A program made the translations under genes and the position numbers. Below the pieces are notes generated by a model. That model made no database searches. It worked only from the letters and a program-made list of their open reading frames with translations, and was not told the DNA's origin. This document shows positions 23,318 to 29,134 of a DNA stretch of 36,169 bases, piece after piece. Where the stretch lies: positions 1-36,169 of the IMG/VR virus record IMGVR_UViG_3300042380_000362. One strand, written 5' to 3'. The DNA comes from a virus. The first letter of the stretch is position 1. Every line of letters begins with the position of its first letter.

Positions 23318-23992
23318 CTAAAAATCGCCGGTAAAGGGAACCCCGGGGCCTTGCCGTTGATTTTGGCGATTTTGAAGCGCTTCGGATTGCAAACCGGCCG
23401 CTTCGACTCGCCGGACATGATCCCAGAGCCCTTCGCGGGCTGGGTCCCAGTCTTCGGGGTCTCCCGGCTTGGGGATCGCCCACGCCCAAGACTCGGCAGT
23501 CTCGTCGGGCGGATCTTCACCGTGCTCAATCGCAAGAGCAGAGCGGCGCCGGAAGTCGTTGACGGATCGAACCAGTTCCGCGACCTCGCGGCGAATTTCA
23601 TTCATGCTCTTGCGCCAGATTCCGGTCTGATGACTGATCGCTCGGTCAACGAGATCGATCAAGTCGTCTCGCTGCGGCTGGGTCCAGCCAGCGGCGATCG
23701 CTTGCTTTACAAAGCCGTTGACTAGGTTTGTGTGCTCGGTGATGTTCTCTTGCCTCTGCGCCGAGAGTCCTCGCTGTAAGTCGCGAATGATCTTGATCAG
23801 CGCCGGGAGAGTTGGGAATTTTTCCGAGCCGGTAACGACAAGTTCGCGAATCGCTTTTTGAACTAGCTCGATCGGCTCGTACCTCAGGCCAGCAACGTAA
23901 ACCCGAATCGCCTCTTCCGTTGGTTGGCGCCCCCAGCTTGTGAACATTCCGCTTACGATTTCCGGTAGGTCGAAAATGCTTTCGTTAGTCAT
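23318..23992 (-). CDS. Putative helicase loader / replication protein (G39P-like)
   Basis: I use ATG 23992 (MTNESIFDLPEIVSGMFTSWG), with AAAGGG ten bases ahead. The N-terminal 70 residues (EEAIRVYVAGLRYEPIELVQKAIRELVVTGSEKFPTLPALIKIIR) match the pattern of the SPP1 G39P-type helicase loader/inhibitor, 'LPxxxxMFxxWxxxPxxxxVxxYxxxLxxYPxxLVxxAI'. The rest is helical and charged (RQENITEHTNLVNGFVKQAIAAGW; DDLIDLVDRAISHQ; EIRREVAELVRSVN). It is 19 bases downstream of the DUF1376 initiator-like gene, as expected for a loader paired with an initiator. No ATP-binding site is visible, so it is not DnaC-like. The loader call is an inference. Confidence 0.6.
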   Translation of the reverse strand: MTNESIFDLPEIVSGMFTSWGRQPTEEAIRVYVAGLRYEPIELVQKAIRELVVTGSEKFPTLPALIKIIRDLQRGLSAQRQENITEHTNLVNGFVKQAIAAGWTQPQRDDLIDLVDRAISHQTGIWRKSMNEIRREVAELVRSVNDFRRRSALAIEHGEDPPDETAESWAWAIPKPGDPEDWDPAREGLWDHVRRVEAAGLQSEALQNRQNQRQGPGVPFTGDF

Positions 23993-24010
23993 GGTCAAGT
24001 TTCCCTTTGC

Positions 24011-24952
24011 TTAGTTGCTTGCTTCAAAGTCGATCAACGGAACGGCGCTACTCAAAATCTTTCTTGCTTCGGCGATCGCATCGTGCTCGCTCAAGTTTAT
24101 CAGCCCTTCGATCTGCTTTGGACTCAGCCCGAGCATTTCGAGCTTGACTTTCAGGACCGCTTCGCGCTGGCGGCGCTCGTCGCGCTCGCGATAGGTTTCA
24201 ATTTTCACTTTTGCAGTTGCAACGGCTCCCGGCTTGCTGCTGTCTCGTTCCCAAGTTCTGACCGCTGCCCTCCAGTCTTTCATCGGGTTGCGGCCGACTC
24301 GCCAGCCGTTGGCGGTGTAGTAGTTCCAGAACCCATCGGCGTTGACGGTGTTGCCCCGCTCGTCGCAGTAGGCTTTAACCTCTTCGACTGTCGGCTTGCG
24401 AAATGGTTCCCGTGGCGCCCGTGTTTTGCGCGGCGGCTTTACCTCTGGGGGTGATGCCCCGAGCATCGCCGTTTGTGTCCCTGTATTATCTAAGAAAGAT
24501 CCTTGATGTTTATGATCTACTGAGACTGAGACTGAAGGCATGGCTGGAGCATATGCCCCGGCGATGCTCGGCGGATGCTCCGAGCAACGCGACTCGGGAG
24601 GCTTTGAGTCGTGCCGCGAATCATTCCAACGCCCCTTTGCCGCTGCTTTTGCTTTAGTCGATCGTGCTCGCTGCTTGTCGCGCTCCTCTTCGAGCCGCGA
24701 GTTGAAATAGAGATCGCCGTGGCGCTCAAACTTCGTTGCTGCAATGCCCGAGCATATGCTTGAGACATGCTCGGCGGATGCTCCGAGCATACCACCGCAA
24801 GCGTGAACATAAGCCGAGAGCGGGGAGGGGCCAGCCGCCCATTGGTAGCAGAGCATGCGCAAGTAAACGCCCTGCTGTTCAAACGTCAGGCCGATTGTTC
24901 CGAGCACCCACGCATCGGGGTAAAAGCTAAACGCCGGTGATTTCCTCGCCAC
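24011..24952 (-). CDS. DUF1376 replication-initiator-like protein
   Basis: Starts at GTG 24952 with AAAGGG seven bases ahead (313 residues). Residues 1-110 are a DUF1376 domain: SPAFSFYPDAWVLGTIGLTFEQQGVYLRMLCYQW, GPSPLSAYVHACGGMLG and FERHGDLYFNSRLEEERD, a winged-helix-like fold of phage replication initiators. Residues 110-185 form a variable linker. Residues 190-250 (TVEEVKAYCDERGNTVNADGFWNYYTANGWRVGRNPMKDWRAAVRTWE) are a second domain common in phage primosomal proteins. The C-terminus is a long charged helix region. It probably binds the phage origin. The gene itself contains two copies of a composite DNA repeat (see 24547-24586 and 24750-24790), a likely origin inside the initiator gene as in lambda O. 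Confidence 0.72.
   Translation of the reverse strand: MARKSPAFSFYPDAWVLGTIGLTFEQQGVYLRMLCYQWAAGPSPLSAYVHACGGMLGASAEHVSSICSGIAATKFERHGDLYFNSRLEEERDKQRARSTKAKAAAKGRWNDSRHDSKPPESRCSEHPPSIAGAYAPAMPSVSVSVDHKHQGSFLDNTGTQTAMLGASPPEVKPPRKTRAPREPFRKPTVEEVKAYCDERGNTVNADGFWNYYTANGWRVGRNPMKDWRAAVRTWERDSSKPGAVATAKVKIETYRERDERRQREAVLKVKLEMLGLSPKQIEGLINLSEHDAIAEARKILSSAVPLIDFEASN
24547..24586 (-). repeat. Copy 1 of a 40-base iteron-like composite repeat (candidate origin)
   Basis: GAGCATATGC (24547-24556), seven variable bases, then a 23-base block (24564-24586) starting ATGCTCGGCGG and ending CCGAGCA. The block is itself near-palindromic (TGCTCGG ... CCGAGCA). The same unit with the same seven-base gap recurs at 24750-24789. 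A related shorter element (GATGCCCCGAGCATC) is at 24453-24467. Confidence 0.55.
24750..24790 (-). repeat. Copy 2 of the iteron-like composite repeat
   Basis: GAGCATATGC (24750-24759), seven variable bases, then the 23-base block at 24767-24789 identical to copy 1. The two copies are read in different codon frames of the DUF1376 gene, giving different peptides (MLGASAEH versus SEHPPSIAG). DNA identity therefore cannot come from protein constraint, which supports a DNA-binding role. Confidence 0.55.
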
Positions 24953-24966
24953 CTGTCTGCCCTTTG

Positions 24967-24997
24967 CAAAAAAAGCCCCGGGCTGAAACCCGGGGCT
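24967..24997 (-). terminator. Rho-independent terminator
   Basis: The nine-base stem AGCCCCGGG (24974-24982) / CCCGGGGCT (24989-24997), loop CTGAAA, is followed on the minus strand by a run of seven T. It lies between the Dam-like gene (ending 25043) and the DUF1376 gene (starting 24952), ending the upstream early transcription unit. Confidence 0.85.
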
Positions 24998-25042
24998 AAC
25001 CGTTAAAAAAAGTCACAAACATATCAAGCCAGTCTTTTGCAA

Positions 25043-25498
25043 TTACAAAAGGGACAGCCCAGACTGGTTGGGGCTGGCTCCCCGATAGAACTCGATCAGC
25101 ATGCTCGGGAAAGGCGCCGCGCTTTGTGCGCCGACGAACGTGAGGCGTCCGCGCAAAAAAGTGATACGTCCTCGAACAGCCCAGTCGTGAAACCAAGCCG
25201 TGCAAGTCCGAGCCGGGACCAAGCAGACAACCAGATCAGCGTTGCTCTGGCTTTCCTCGTAGGCTTTCTGAATCCATCGTCCGATCCCGCGACCGTAAGG
25301 CGGATTCAGCCACACGCGACCGAACCAAGGCACAGCCAGAGCATCGTCGTCAATGCTGATAAAGTTCTCGCACTTACAATTTGACTTGCTTGCAGCGGCG
25401 TCCAGAGTGAACTGAAACCGACTGTTGAGCAGATCGAAAATCTCGCGGGGAGTTTCCCAGTCTCCCCGCTCGCTGGAGTAGAGAGCCCGGTTGATCAT
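25043..25498 (-). CDS. Dam-like DNA N6-adenine methyltransferase
   Basis: I place the start at ATG 25498 (MINRALYSSERGDWETPREI), in an ATGA overlap with the secreted-protein stop and with GAGG ahead; 151 residues. The pattern RGDWETPREIFDLLNSRFQFTLDAAASKSNCKCENFISIDDDALAVPW, then VWLNPPYGRGIGRWIQKA, is the phage DNA_N-6-adenine-methyltransferase (Dam) type, with NPPYG as the catalytic-site motif. These enzymes methylate adenine in short sites, often GATC. The window is very rich in GATC, which fits self-protection. Family size is normal. The stop codon is just before the terminator, and the gene closes the early operon on that side. Confidence 0.85.
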   Translation of the reverse strand: MINRALYSSERGDWETPREIFDLLNSRFQFTLDAAASKSNCKCENFISIDDDALAVPWFGRVWLNPPYGRGIGRWIQKAYEESQSNADLVVCLVPARTCTAWFHDWAVRGRITFLRGRLTFVGAQSAAPFPSMLIEFYRGASPNQSGLSLL

Positions 25499-25797
25499 CG
25501 CCACGACCTCACGCGACACCAAGAACCATCTGGATACTGCGCCCTCGCGTCTCCGGTCAAAGCCATGCCGCGCCGGGGTGTGCAAGTCGAGCAGTTGTAG
25601 CCGCCGAACCCCACGCCCTCAAAGCGACCGATCACCGGTCCAACGTGTCCGCGAATGTTCCGCGCGACCATGTATCTCGCTTCGGATTCGCATCGCTGTT
25701 GATCGGTTGTCGCGCCCTGCCAAACATCTTGCCCACTTACGCAATTGCAAAGGGACAAGTGTAGGCCAACCAAAAACAAAAACATAAACCTTTTCAT
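25495..25797 (-). CDS. Small secreted protein, 'FEGVGFG' type
   Basis: I place the start at ATG 25797 (MKRFMFLFLVGLHLSLCNCVSG), about ten bases after GGAG; 100 residues. The first about 22 residues are a signal peptide, with cleavage likely after VSG; two cysteines near the end make a lipoprotein possible but the lipobox is not canonical. The mature part, RCESEARYMVARNIRGHVGPVIGRFEGVGFGGYNCSTCTPRRGMALTG, resembles small secreted proteins I recall from planctomycetes ('...RYMAxxxIRGHxG..FEGVG(W/F)...'). That is the best clue to the host. The function is unknown. Presence in a phage early operon suggests an envelope-acting host-interaction protein. Confidence 0.65.
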   Translation of the reverse strand: MKRFMFLFLVGLHLSLCNCVSGQDVWQGATTDQQRCESEARYMVARNIRGHVGPVIGRFEGVGFGGYNCSTCTPRRGMALTGDARAQYPDGSWCRVRSWR

Positions 25798-25810
25798 CGT
25801 GCTCGCGCTC

Positions 25811-25948
25811 CTATGCTTCTTCGTCGATGTCGTTTCGATTGTCCGCCTTGCCGATGTTTCGATCGCGTAGGGTGTCTTCGACCCACGCGATCCAAACAAC
25901 GCATCCGCCGACAATCACGCCTGAAAAAAATACAAGATACAGATCCAT
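25811..25948 (-). CDS. Single-pass membrane microprotein, 45 residues
   Basis: I start at ATG 25948 (MDLYLVFFSGVIVGGCVVWIAW), one base after the preceding stop and with AAAGGGAATGAG ahead. Residues 3-24 form a clear membrane segment, and the tail (VEDTLRDRNIGKADNRNDIDEEA) is charged and probably cytoplasmic. An upstream in-frame extension is unlikely because the ribosome site sits just before this ATG. It lies between the HTH gene and a secreted protein, in an operon of host-interaction genes. No family is recognised. A small inner-membrane regulator or exclusion protein is possible. Confidence 0.55.
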   Translation of the reverse strand: MDLYLVFFSGVIVGGCVVWIAWVEDTLRDRNIGKADNRNDIDEEA

Positions 25949-25949
25949 C

Positions 25950-26165
25950 TCATTCCCTTTCGATAGAAACACTTCGCCAACTGTGACCCACCGCAATCGA
26001 CCTAATCGCCGTTCGGCTGACGCCGTACTCCTTCGCCAGCCGCTCATGCGTCCGAACGTTATCGCCATGCGCCGCGATCGCTTTCTTGATCTCGCGAACT
26101 TGCTCGGCGTCGAGCTTTCGAGTTCGCGATTTCATTCCGGCTGTGTCGCTAAAGATGATCGGCAT
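25950..26165 (-). CDS. Small helix-turn-helix DNA-binding protein, 71 residues
   Basis: Starts at ATG 26165 (MPIIFSDTAGMKSRTRKLDAEQ) with AAGGAGAGACA ahead. A helix-turn-helix of the homeodomain-like type is visible: LDAEQVREIKKAIAAHGDNVRTHERLAKEYGVSRTAIRSIAVGHSW, with the typical 'VSRTAIRSI' recognition helix. This architecture is common in phage HNH-neighbour or regulatory small proteins that bind repeats. Upstream overlap of 17 bases with the 62-residue gene suggests tight coupling. It may regulate the early operon or bind the candidate origin. Confidence 0.7.
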   Translation of the reverse strand: MPIIFSDTAGMKSRTRKLDAEQVREIKKAIAAHGDNVRTHERLAKEYGVSRTAIRSIAVGHSWRSVSIERE

Positions 26166-26337
26166 TGTCTCTCCTTTCTTGGGTCTCCGTTTTCGCTGCG
26201 GCAAGTTCTGGGCGCAGCCGCTCGATCTCGGCGACCAACACGTCAACTATATGTCGCTGATAGTCTTCCCAGCCAAGCCTTCGCAAGCCGTTCCAGCTTG
26301 CTAAAAACTTGGCAAGTCGAAAGTCTTTATCGTCCAT
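26149..26337 (-). CDS. Small helical protein, 62 residues
   Basis: I place the start at ATG 26337 (MDDKDFRLAKFLASWNGLRRLGWEDYQRHIVDVL) with AAAGGGAAAGACG ahead. It is a compact helical protein, including HIVDVLVAEIERLRPELAAAKTETQE, and likely soluble. Its start lies 11 bases inside the upstream gene and its end 17 bases inside the HTH gene, the compact arrangement seen throughout this operon. No family is recognised. Confidence 0.55.
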   Translation of the reverse strand: MDDKDFRLAKFLASWNGLRRLGWEDYQRHIVDVLVAEIERLRPELAAAKTETQERRDNADHL

Positions 26338-27187
26338 CGTCTTTCCCTTTCTTGCTTGGATACGGAACTTCGATCGGTGCGCCGCCGAGAGCCGCCGCGA
26401 CATCCGCCGATCCGCTTGTCGCTTGGACCGGCGAGCCGAACGCTTCGGCCACCGTGGTTTCGCCGTCTCGGATCGCCGTGTAAATGCCCTGAAGGGTGAC
26501 GCGATCATCCACCGTCCAGCCAGCCTTGATCGGCTTGCCTAGAAGGTTTTCGAGTTGCGCGAGGGCGACCCCGAGCTGGCCGAAACTCTGCACAATCTTT
26601 TCCACTGTCTCGTTGGTCAAGAGTGCCGCAACTCGCCTCTCTGCAATTGCCTGAAGCTCCGAGCGTACTCCCGGGGGAACGCATCGAATGATCGCCTCTC
26701 GCACTCGCTTCGATAGCTCCGCTTTCACGACCACGTTATAAAAACGATCGTCAGCGTGTCTTGCGACTCCGCCGCCTGAGCGTTTGTAGAACTTAGAGAC
26801 AATTCCCGAGTCGGTCCAGACTCGCCCGCTTTGGATGTCCGTAAAGCTCGCGGTAACTTTCACGTGATCATCGTCGATCGGATCAACCGACTGCGCGATC
26901 CGGCAGTAGCCCCAAGCCGCCGCGATCGCTTCGGCCGCGCGAATCGAGAGACCGCGAGCGTATTGCATGCGCCCGTTTTTGTCTTTCCCGATCGGCTTGG
27001 CGTAAACAACCGACTCGGCAAAAGTCGGATAGGCTTCAATCTGATCGACAAGCTCGGCAAGGACCTTGCGATTGTCTCGCGGCGCGGCCTGAGCCATTGC
27101 CGCGATCTGTTCGTTCTCGATCTTGATTAGTTGATAGTCGGCGCCCGATACTGGGCGCTCTGCGATTAGTTCCTGATCGTTACTCAT
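26327..27187 (-). CDS. Putative recombination partner of the PD-(D/E)XK nuclease
   Basis: I place the start at ATG 27187 (MSNDQELIAERPVSG), preceded by AGCAAAGGGAAACGA, giving 286 residues. The region ARGLSIRAAEAIAAAWGYCRIAQSVDPIDDDHVKVTASFTDIQSGRVWTDSGIVSKF, then NVVVKAELSKRVREAIIRCVPPGVRSELQA, matches a phage family I recall next to exonuclease genes, with a 'GLSIRxAEAIAxxWG' helix. Pairing with an Fe-S exonuclease is how lambda-type Red systems are arranged, so a single-strand annealing role is my inference. The C-terminus is Ala/Gly-rich and disordered. The overlap with the nuclease gene is eight bases. Confidence 0.55.
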   Translation of the reverse strand: MSNDQELIAERPVSGADYQLIKIENEQIAAMAQAAPRDNRKVLAELVDQIEAYPTFAESVVYAKPIGKDKNGRMQYARGLSIRAAEAIAAAWGYCRIAQSVDPIDDDHVKVTASFTDIQSGRVWTDSGIVSKFYKRSGGGVARHADDRFYNVVVKAELSKRVREAIIRCVPPGVRSELQAIAERRVAALLTNETVEKIVQSFGQLGVALAQLENLLGKPIKAGWTVDDRVTLQGIYTAIRDGETTVAEAFGSPVQATSGSADVAAALGGAPIEVPYPSKKGKDDGR

Positions 27188-28067
27188 TCGTTTCCCTTTG
27201 CTTGGATAAAATTTGGACCAAATCATTCACCTCGCGAGTCTTGTCGATTCGCGCTTTGTTGACGTACTTGCATGTTGCATAGTAGCCGCACCAGTCCGCC
27301 GAGCACCACCATGACCCGGGAGCGGCTGGCGGAAAAAGCCCGGCCGCGATCGTGCGAGAGACGACCTCAACCCGGTTCGCTAGGATCGGCAAGTCGCTGC
27401 GGTCTCGATGCGAGTGGATCACGACGCGCTTTGGAGCGCTGCGCGACCCGGGCTCGGTGATCATGTCGAGCGTGACGTTGACCGCATCGACGCCGGGGTT
27501 GTCTCTCTGGACCGATGCAGCATAGATCGAAAGCTGGGTGCTTTCGTCTGCATCGGACTGCGACAAGCTCCGCTTGCCGGTTTTGAAATCGACGACCTCG
27601 CGCTGATCGGTGATCAAGTCGGCAACGCCGACAAGATCGTGATCGAGCATCGGGAGCGAAATCGTAAACCGCTGCTCGACGGCGACCGGCTGGTAATCCG
27701 GCGCTTGCCGCTCGGCGTGAACCTGCGCCATTGATGCCACCGTGCTTTTCATCTCGGCCGCATCGTTTAGCGTTTCGTTTTCGCCGAGCGTGTAGCTGTC
27801 TCGCTTGAGCTTGTCCTCGTAGGCGCTGACCGCGAAGTCTGTGATCTCCTTTACCGGAAGATCCGCATAGCTCTCGATCTTTTGCCTCATGTTATGCTCG
27901 GCGGCTGAATGGATCGCCGAGCCCTTGAGCATCGCCAGCCGTGGGGGGATGATCTCCCCTTCAAGATAGCGCCGCCGCCAAGACTCGGGACACTTTGCGA
28001 ACATGTCGAGCTGGCTCGCGCTGAGGTGTTTTCGATCAGTCATCGGGGGGAGTCCTTGCTCGCTCAT
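27180..28067 (-). CDS. Fe-S cluster PD-(D/E)XK exonuclease (Cas4/RecB-like)
   Basis: I use ATG 28067 (MSEQGLPPMTDRKHLSASQLDMFAKCPESW), with GGAGG seven bases ahead, giving 295 residues. The N-terminal CPESWRRRYLEG is the RecB/Cas4 box with one Fe-S cysteine. The catalytic motif is the Asp of LVGVADLITD and DFK in VVDFKTGK. The C-terminus WWCSADWCGYYATCKYVN supplies the other three cysteines expected for a 4Fe-4S cluster. Such nucleases resect DNA 5' ends for recombination and replication. Paired with the putative annealing partner downstream. Phage origin of such systems is common. Confidence 0.82.
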   Translation of the reverse strand: MSEQGLPPMTDRKHLSASQLDMFAKCPESWRRRYLEGEIIPPRLAMLKGSAIHSAAEHNMRQKIESYADLPVKEITDFAVSAYEDKLKRDSYTLGENETLNDAAEMKSTVASMAQVHAERQAPDYQPVAVEQRFTISLPMLDHDLVGVADLITDQREVVDFKTGKRSLSQSDADESTQLSIYAASVQRDNPGVDAVNVTLDMITEPGSRSAPKRVVIHSHRDRSDLPILANRVEVVSRTIAAGLFPPAAPGSWWCSADWCGYYATCKYVNKARIDKTREVNDLVQILSKQRETNE

Positions 28068-28264
28068 TCGCTTACCTCCTCTCCTTGTGCCTCTCGCCAG
28101 TCGGCGTAACGTACAAGCCACGCCGCAAATTCTCGCGCTTCATTCGGGTCTAGTAATGTTTTTTCTTCGTATGTTTCCATCAACCAAAACGGCCCGCTTT
28201 CGTAAGTTGAAATAGATTTCCCGCTAAACCATTCCGGCTTGGCCGGGATTTTGTCATCGCTCAT
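28064..28264 (-). CDS. Small acidic protein, 66 residues
   Basis: Starts at ATG 28264 (MSDDKIPAKPEWFSGKSISTYESGPFWLMETY) with GGAGACAGCAA ahead, and stops in an ATGA overlap with the nuclease gene. It is acidic and soluble: NEAREFAAWLVRYADWREAQGEE. The WxF/YxG aromatic features are not diagnostic. No family is recognised. It is probably a soluble early-operon protein. Confidence 0.55.
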   Translation of the reverse strand: MSDDKIPAKPEWFSGKSISTYESGPFWLMETYEEKTLLDPNEAREFAAWLVRYADWREAQGEEVSE

Positions 28265-28605
28265 TTGCTGTCTCCTTCCATTTGGTCAAGCAGTGTGCGA
28301 ACGTCTCCATCGCCGTAAGCGACAAACGTGTCCAAGAGACCAAGGTAGGCAAGTTTTGCAAGGACGCGAAAGATCTGATCCTGAAGCTCGTCCCCGGTTT
28401 TCGCTCTCGCCATTTCCTTGAGCGCGCCCGTAACAAAATCCATGCCCCTGATCGGGAGGACTTCGATACCAGCGTCTTCTAGCTCTACCTTGATAGTCGT
28501 CTCTTGTAAGTACATTTCCCGAAGACATGCAACGCAGTCAGCTTTGTGCTGGTCATACGTTGCGATCAATCGGGCGATCATTTCATCGACGTTGTTTTCT
28601 TTCAT
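28261..28605 (-). CDS. Helical protein of unknown function, 114 residues
   Basis: I place the start at ATG 28605 (MKENNVDEMIARLIATYDQHKADC), preceded by AGCAAAGGGAAAACG. The leader overlaps the C-terminus of the upstream gene. The protein is helical with a CVAC motif near 24-27. No membrane segment or catalytic motif is visible, and the end (TFVAYGDGDVRTLLDQMEGDSK) is acidic. No family recognised. Confidence 0.55.
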   Translation of the reverse strand: MKENNVDEMIARLIATYDQHKADCVACLREMYLQETTIKVELEDAGIEVLPIRGMDFVTGALKEMARAKTGDELQDQIFRVLAKLAYLGLLDTFVAYGDGDVRTLLDQMEGDSK

Positions 28606-28826
28606 CGTTTTCCCTTTGCTGTAGATGGACGACCCCGCCCGGGCTTTGCTACTTCGCGAAGCTGCGCGAGGTCCTGCGCATTGAACATAAAGAAAAATCG
28701 GTTGCCGACTTTGACTCGCCAACCGATGTCGTGCTTGACTGCGAGCCGCTGAATCGCTCGCGGCGTGATCCCAATACGTGCGGCGACTTGCGAGGTCGTT
28801 TCCCAACCCTTTAACGATAGCGCCAT
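28602..28826 (-). CDS. Excisionase/MerR-type helix-turn-helix protein
   Basis: This 74-residue protein starts at ATG 28826 with a strong AGGAGG seven bases ahead. A helix-turn-helix is visible at WETTSQVAARIGITPRAIQRLAVKHDIGWRVKVGNRFFFMFNAQDLAQLRE, the typical order of excisionase-type and phage HTH_17 regulators ('xxxxxAxxLGITxxxIxxxxxxxxLxxxxxGxxxxFxxxDLxxL'). It could be a transcription regulator of the early operon or an excisionase; no integrase is in view. The C-terminus (GRGRPSTAKGKR) is basic and is read from the leader of the next gene. Confidence 0.7.
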   Translation of the reverse strand: MALSLKGWETTSQVAARIGITPRAIQRLAVKHDIGWRVKVGNRFFFMFNAQDLAQLREVAKPGRGRPSTAKGKR

Positions 28827-28846
28827 GGCGCCACCTCCTTTCTAAA

Positions 28847-29029
28847 TTAGGCGATCGTGTTGCGGTAGGTCTCAGCGGCCAGCATCGCAAACGATGCCGC
28901 CCGCTTCGCGTCCTCAAGCGTTGGCTCGTCGTCGTACCATGTACCATCGACCCACCAGCCCCAATCGCCGTCGAGCGTTTTCTTGAACTCTACACGACCG
29001 ACTCGAACATAATTAAACTCGCTGCTCAC
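28847..29029 (-). CDS. Small acidic protein, 60 residues
   Basis: Starts at GTG 29029 (MSSEFNYVRVGRVEFKKTLDGDWG) with AGCAAAGGG ahead. It has a W-rich beta-like segment WGWWVDGTWYDDEPTLEDAKRAA, then a helix. It is the first gene after the terminator that ends the VWA-containing unit, so it may begin the next early transcription unit. No family is recognised. Confidence 0.55.
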   Translation of the reverse strand: MSSEFNYVRVGRVEFKKTLDGDWGWWVDGTWYDDEPTLEDAKRAASFAMLAAETYRNTIA

Positions 29030-29059
29030 TTTGCTACCCTTTGCTAGATATGTAATTGC

Positions 29060-29089
29060 AAAAAATGTCAGGGCTTTAAGTACCCTGAC
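29060..29089 (-). terminator. Rho-independent terminator
   Basis: GTCAGGG (29067-29073) and CCCTGAC (29083-29089) form a seven-base stem with a nine-base loop; on the minus strand it is followed by a T-rich run (ATTTTTT). It follows the VWA/HExxH gene and precedes the 60-residue gene. Confidence 0.8.
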
Positions 29090-29134
29090 TGAGGCTCTCG
29101 GACTGGGAGAGCAACAACTGGGGGTTCCCCCGTG

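Noticed and set aside
24453-24790. The repeats in the DUF1376 gene as a CRISPR array.
   Set aside because: Only two full copies, 203 bases apart, inside a coding gene, with no regular spacers.
25495-25797. Lipoprotein call for the secreted FEGVGFG protein.
   Set aside because: Cysteines near the signal-peptide end are in LCNC context and do not give a convincing lipobox; ordinary signal-peptidase cleavage fits as well.
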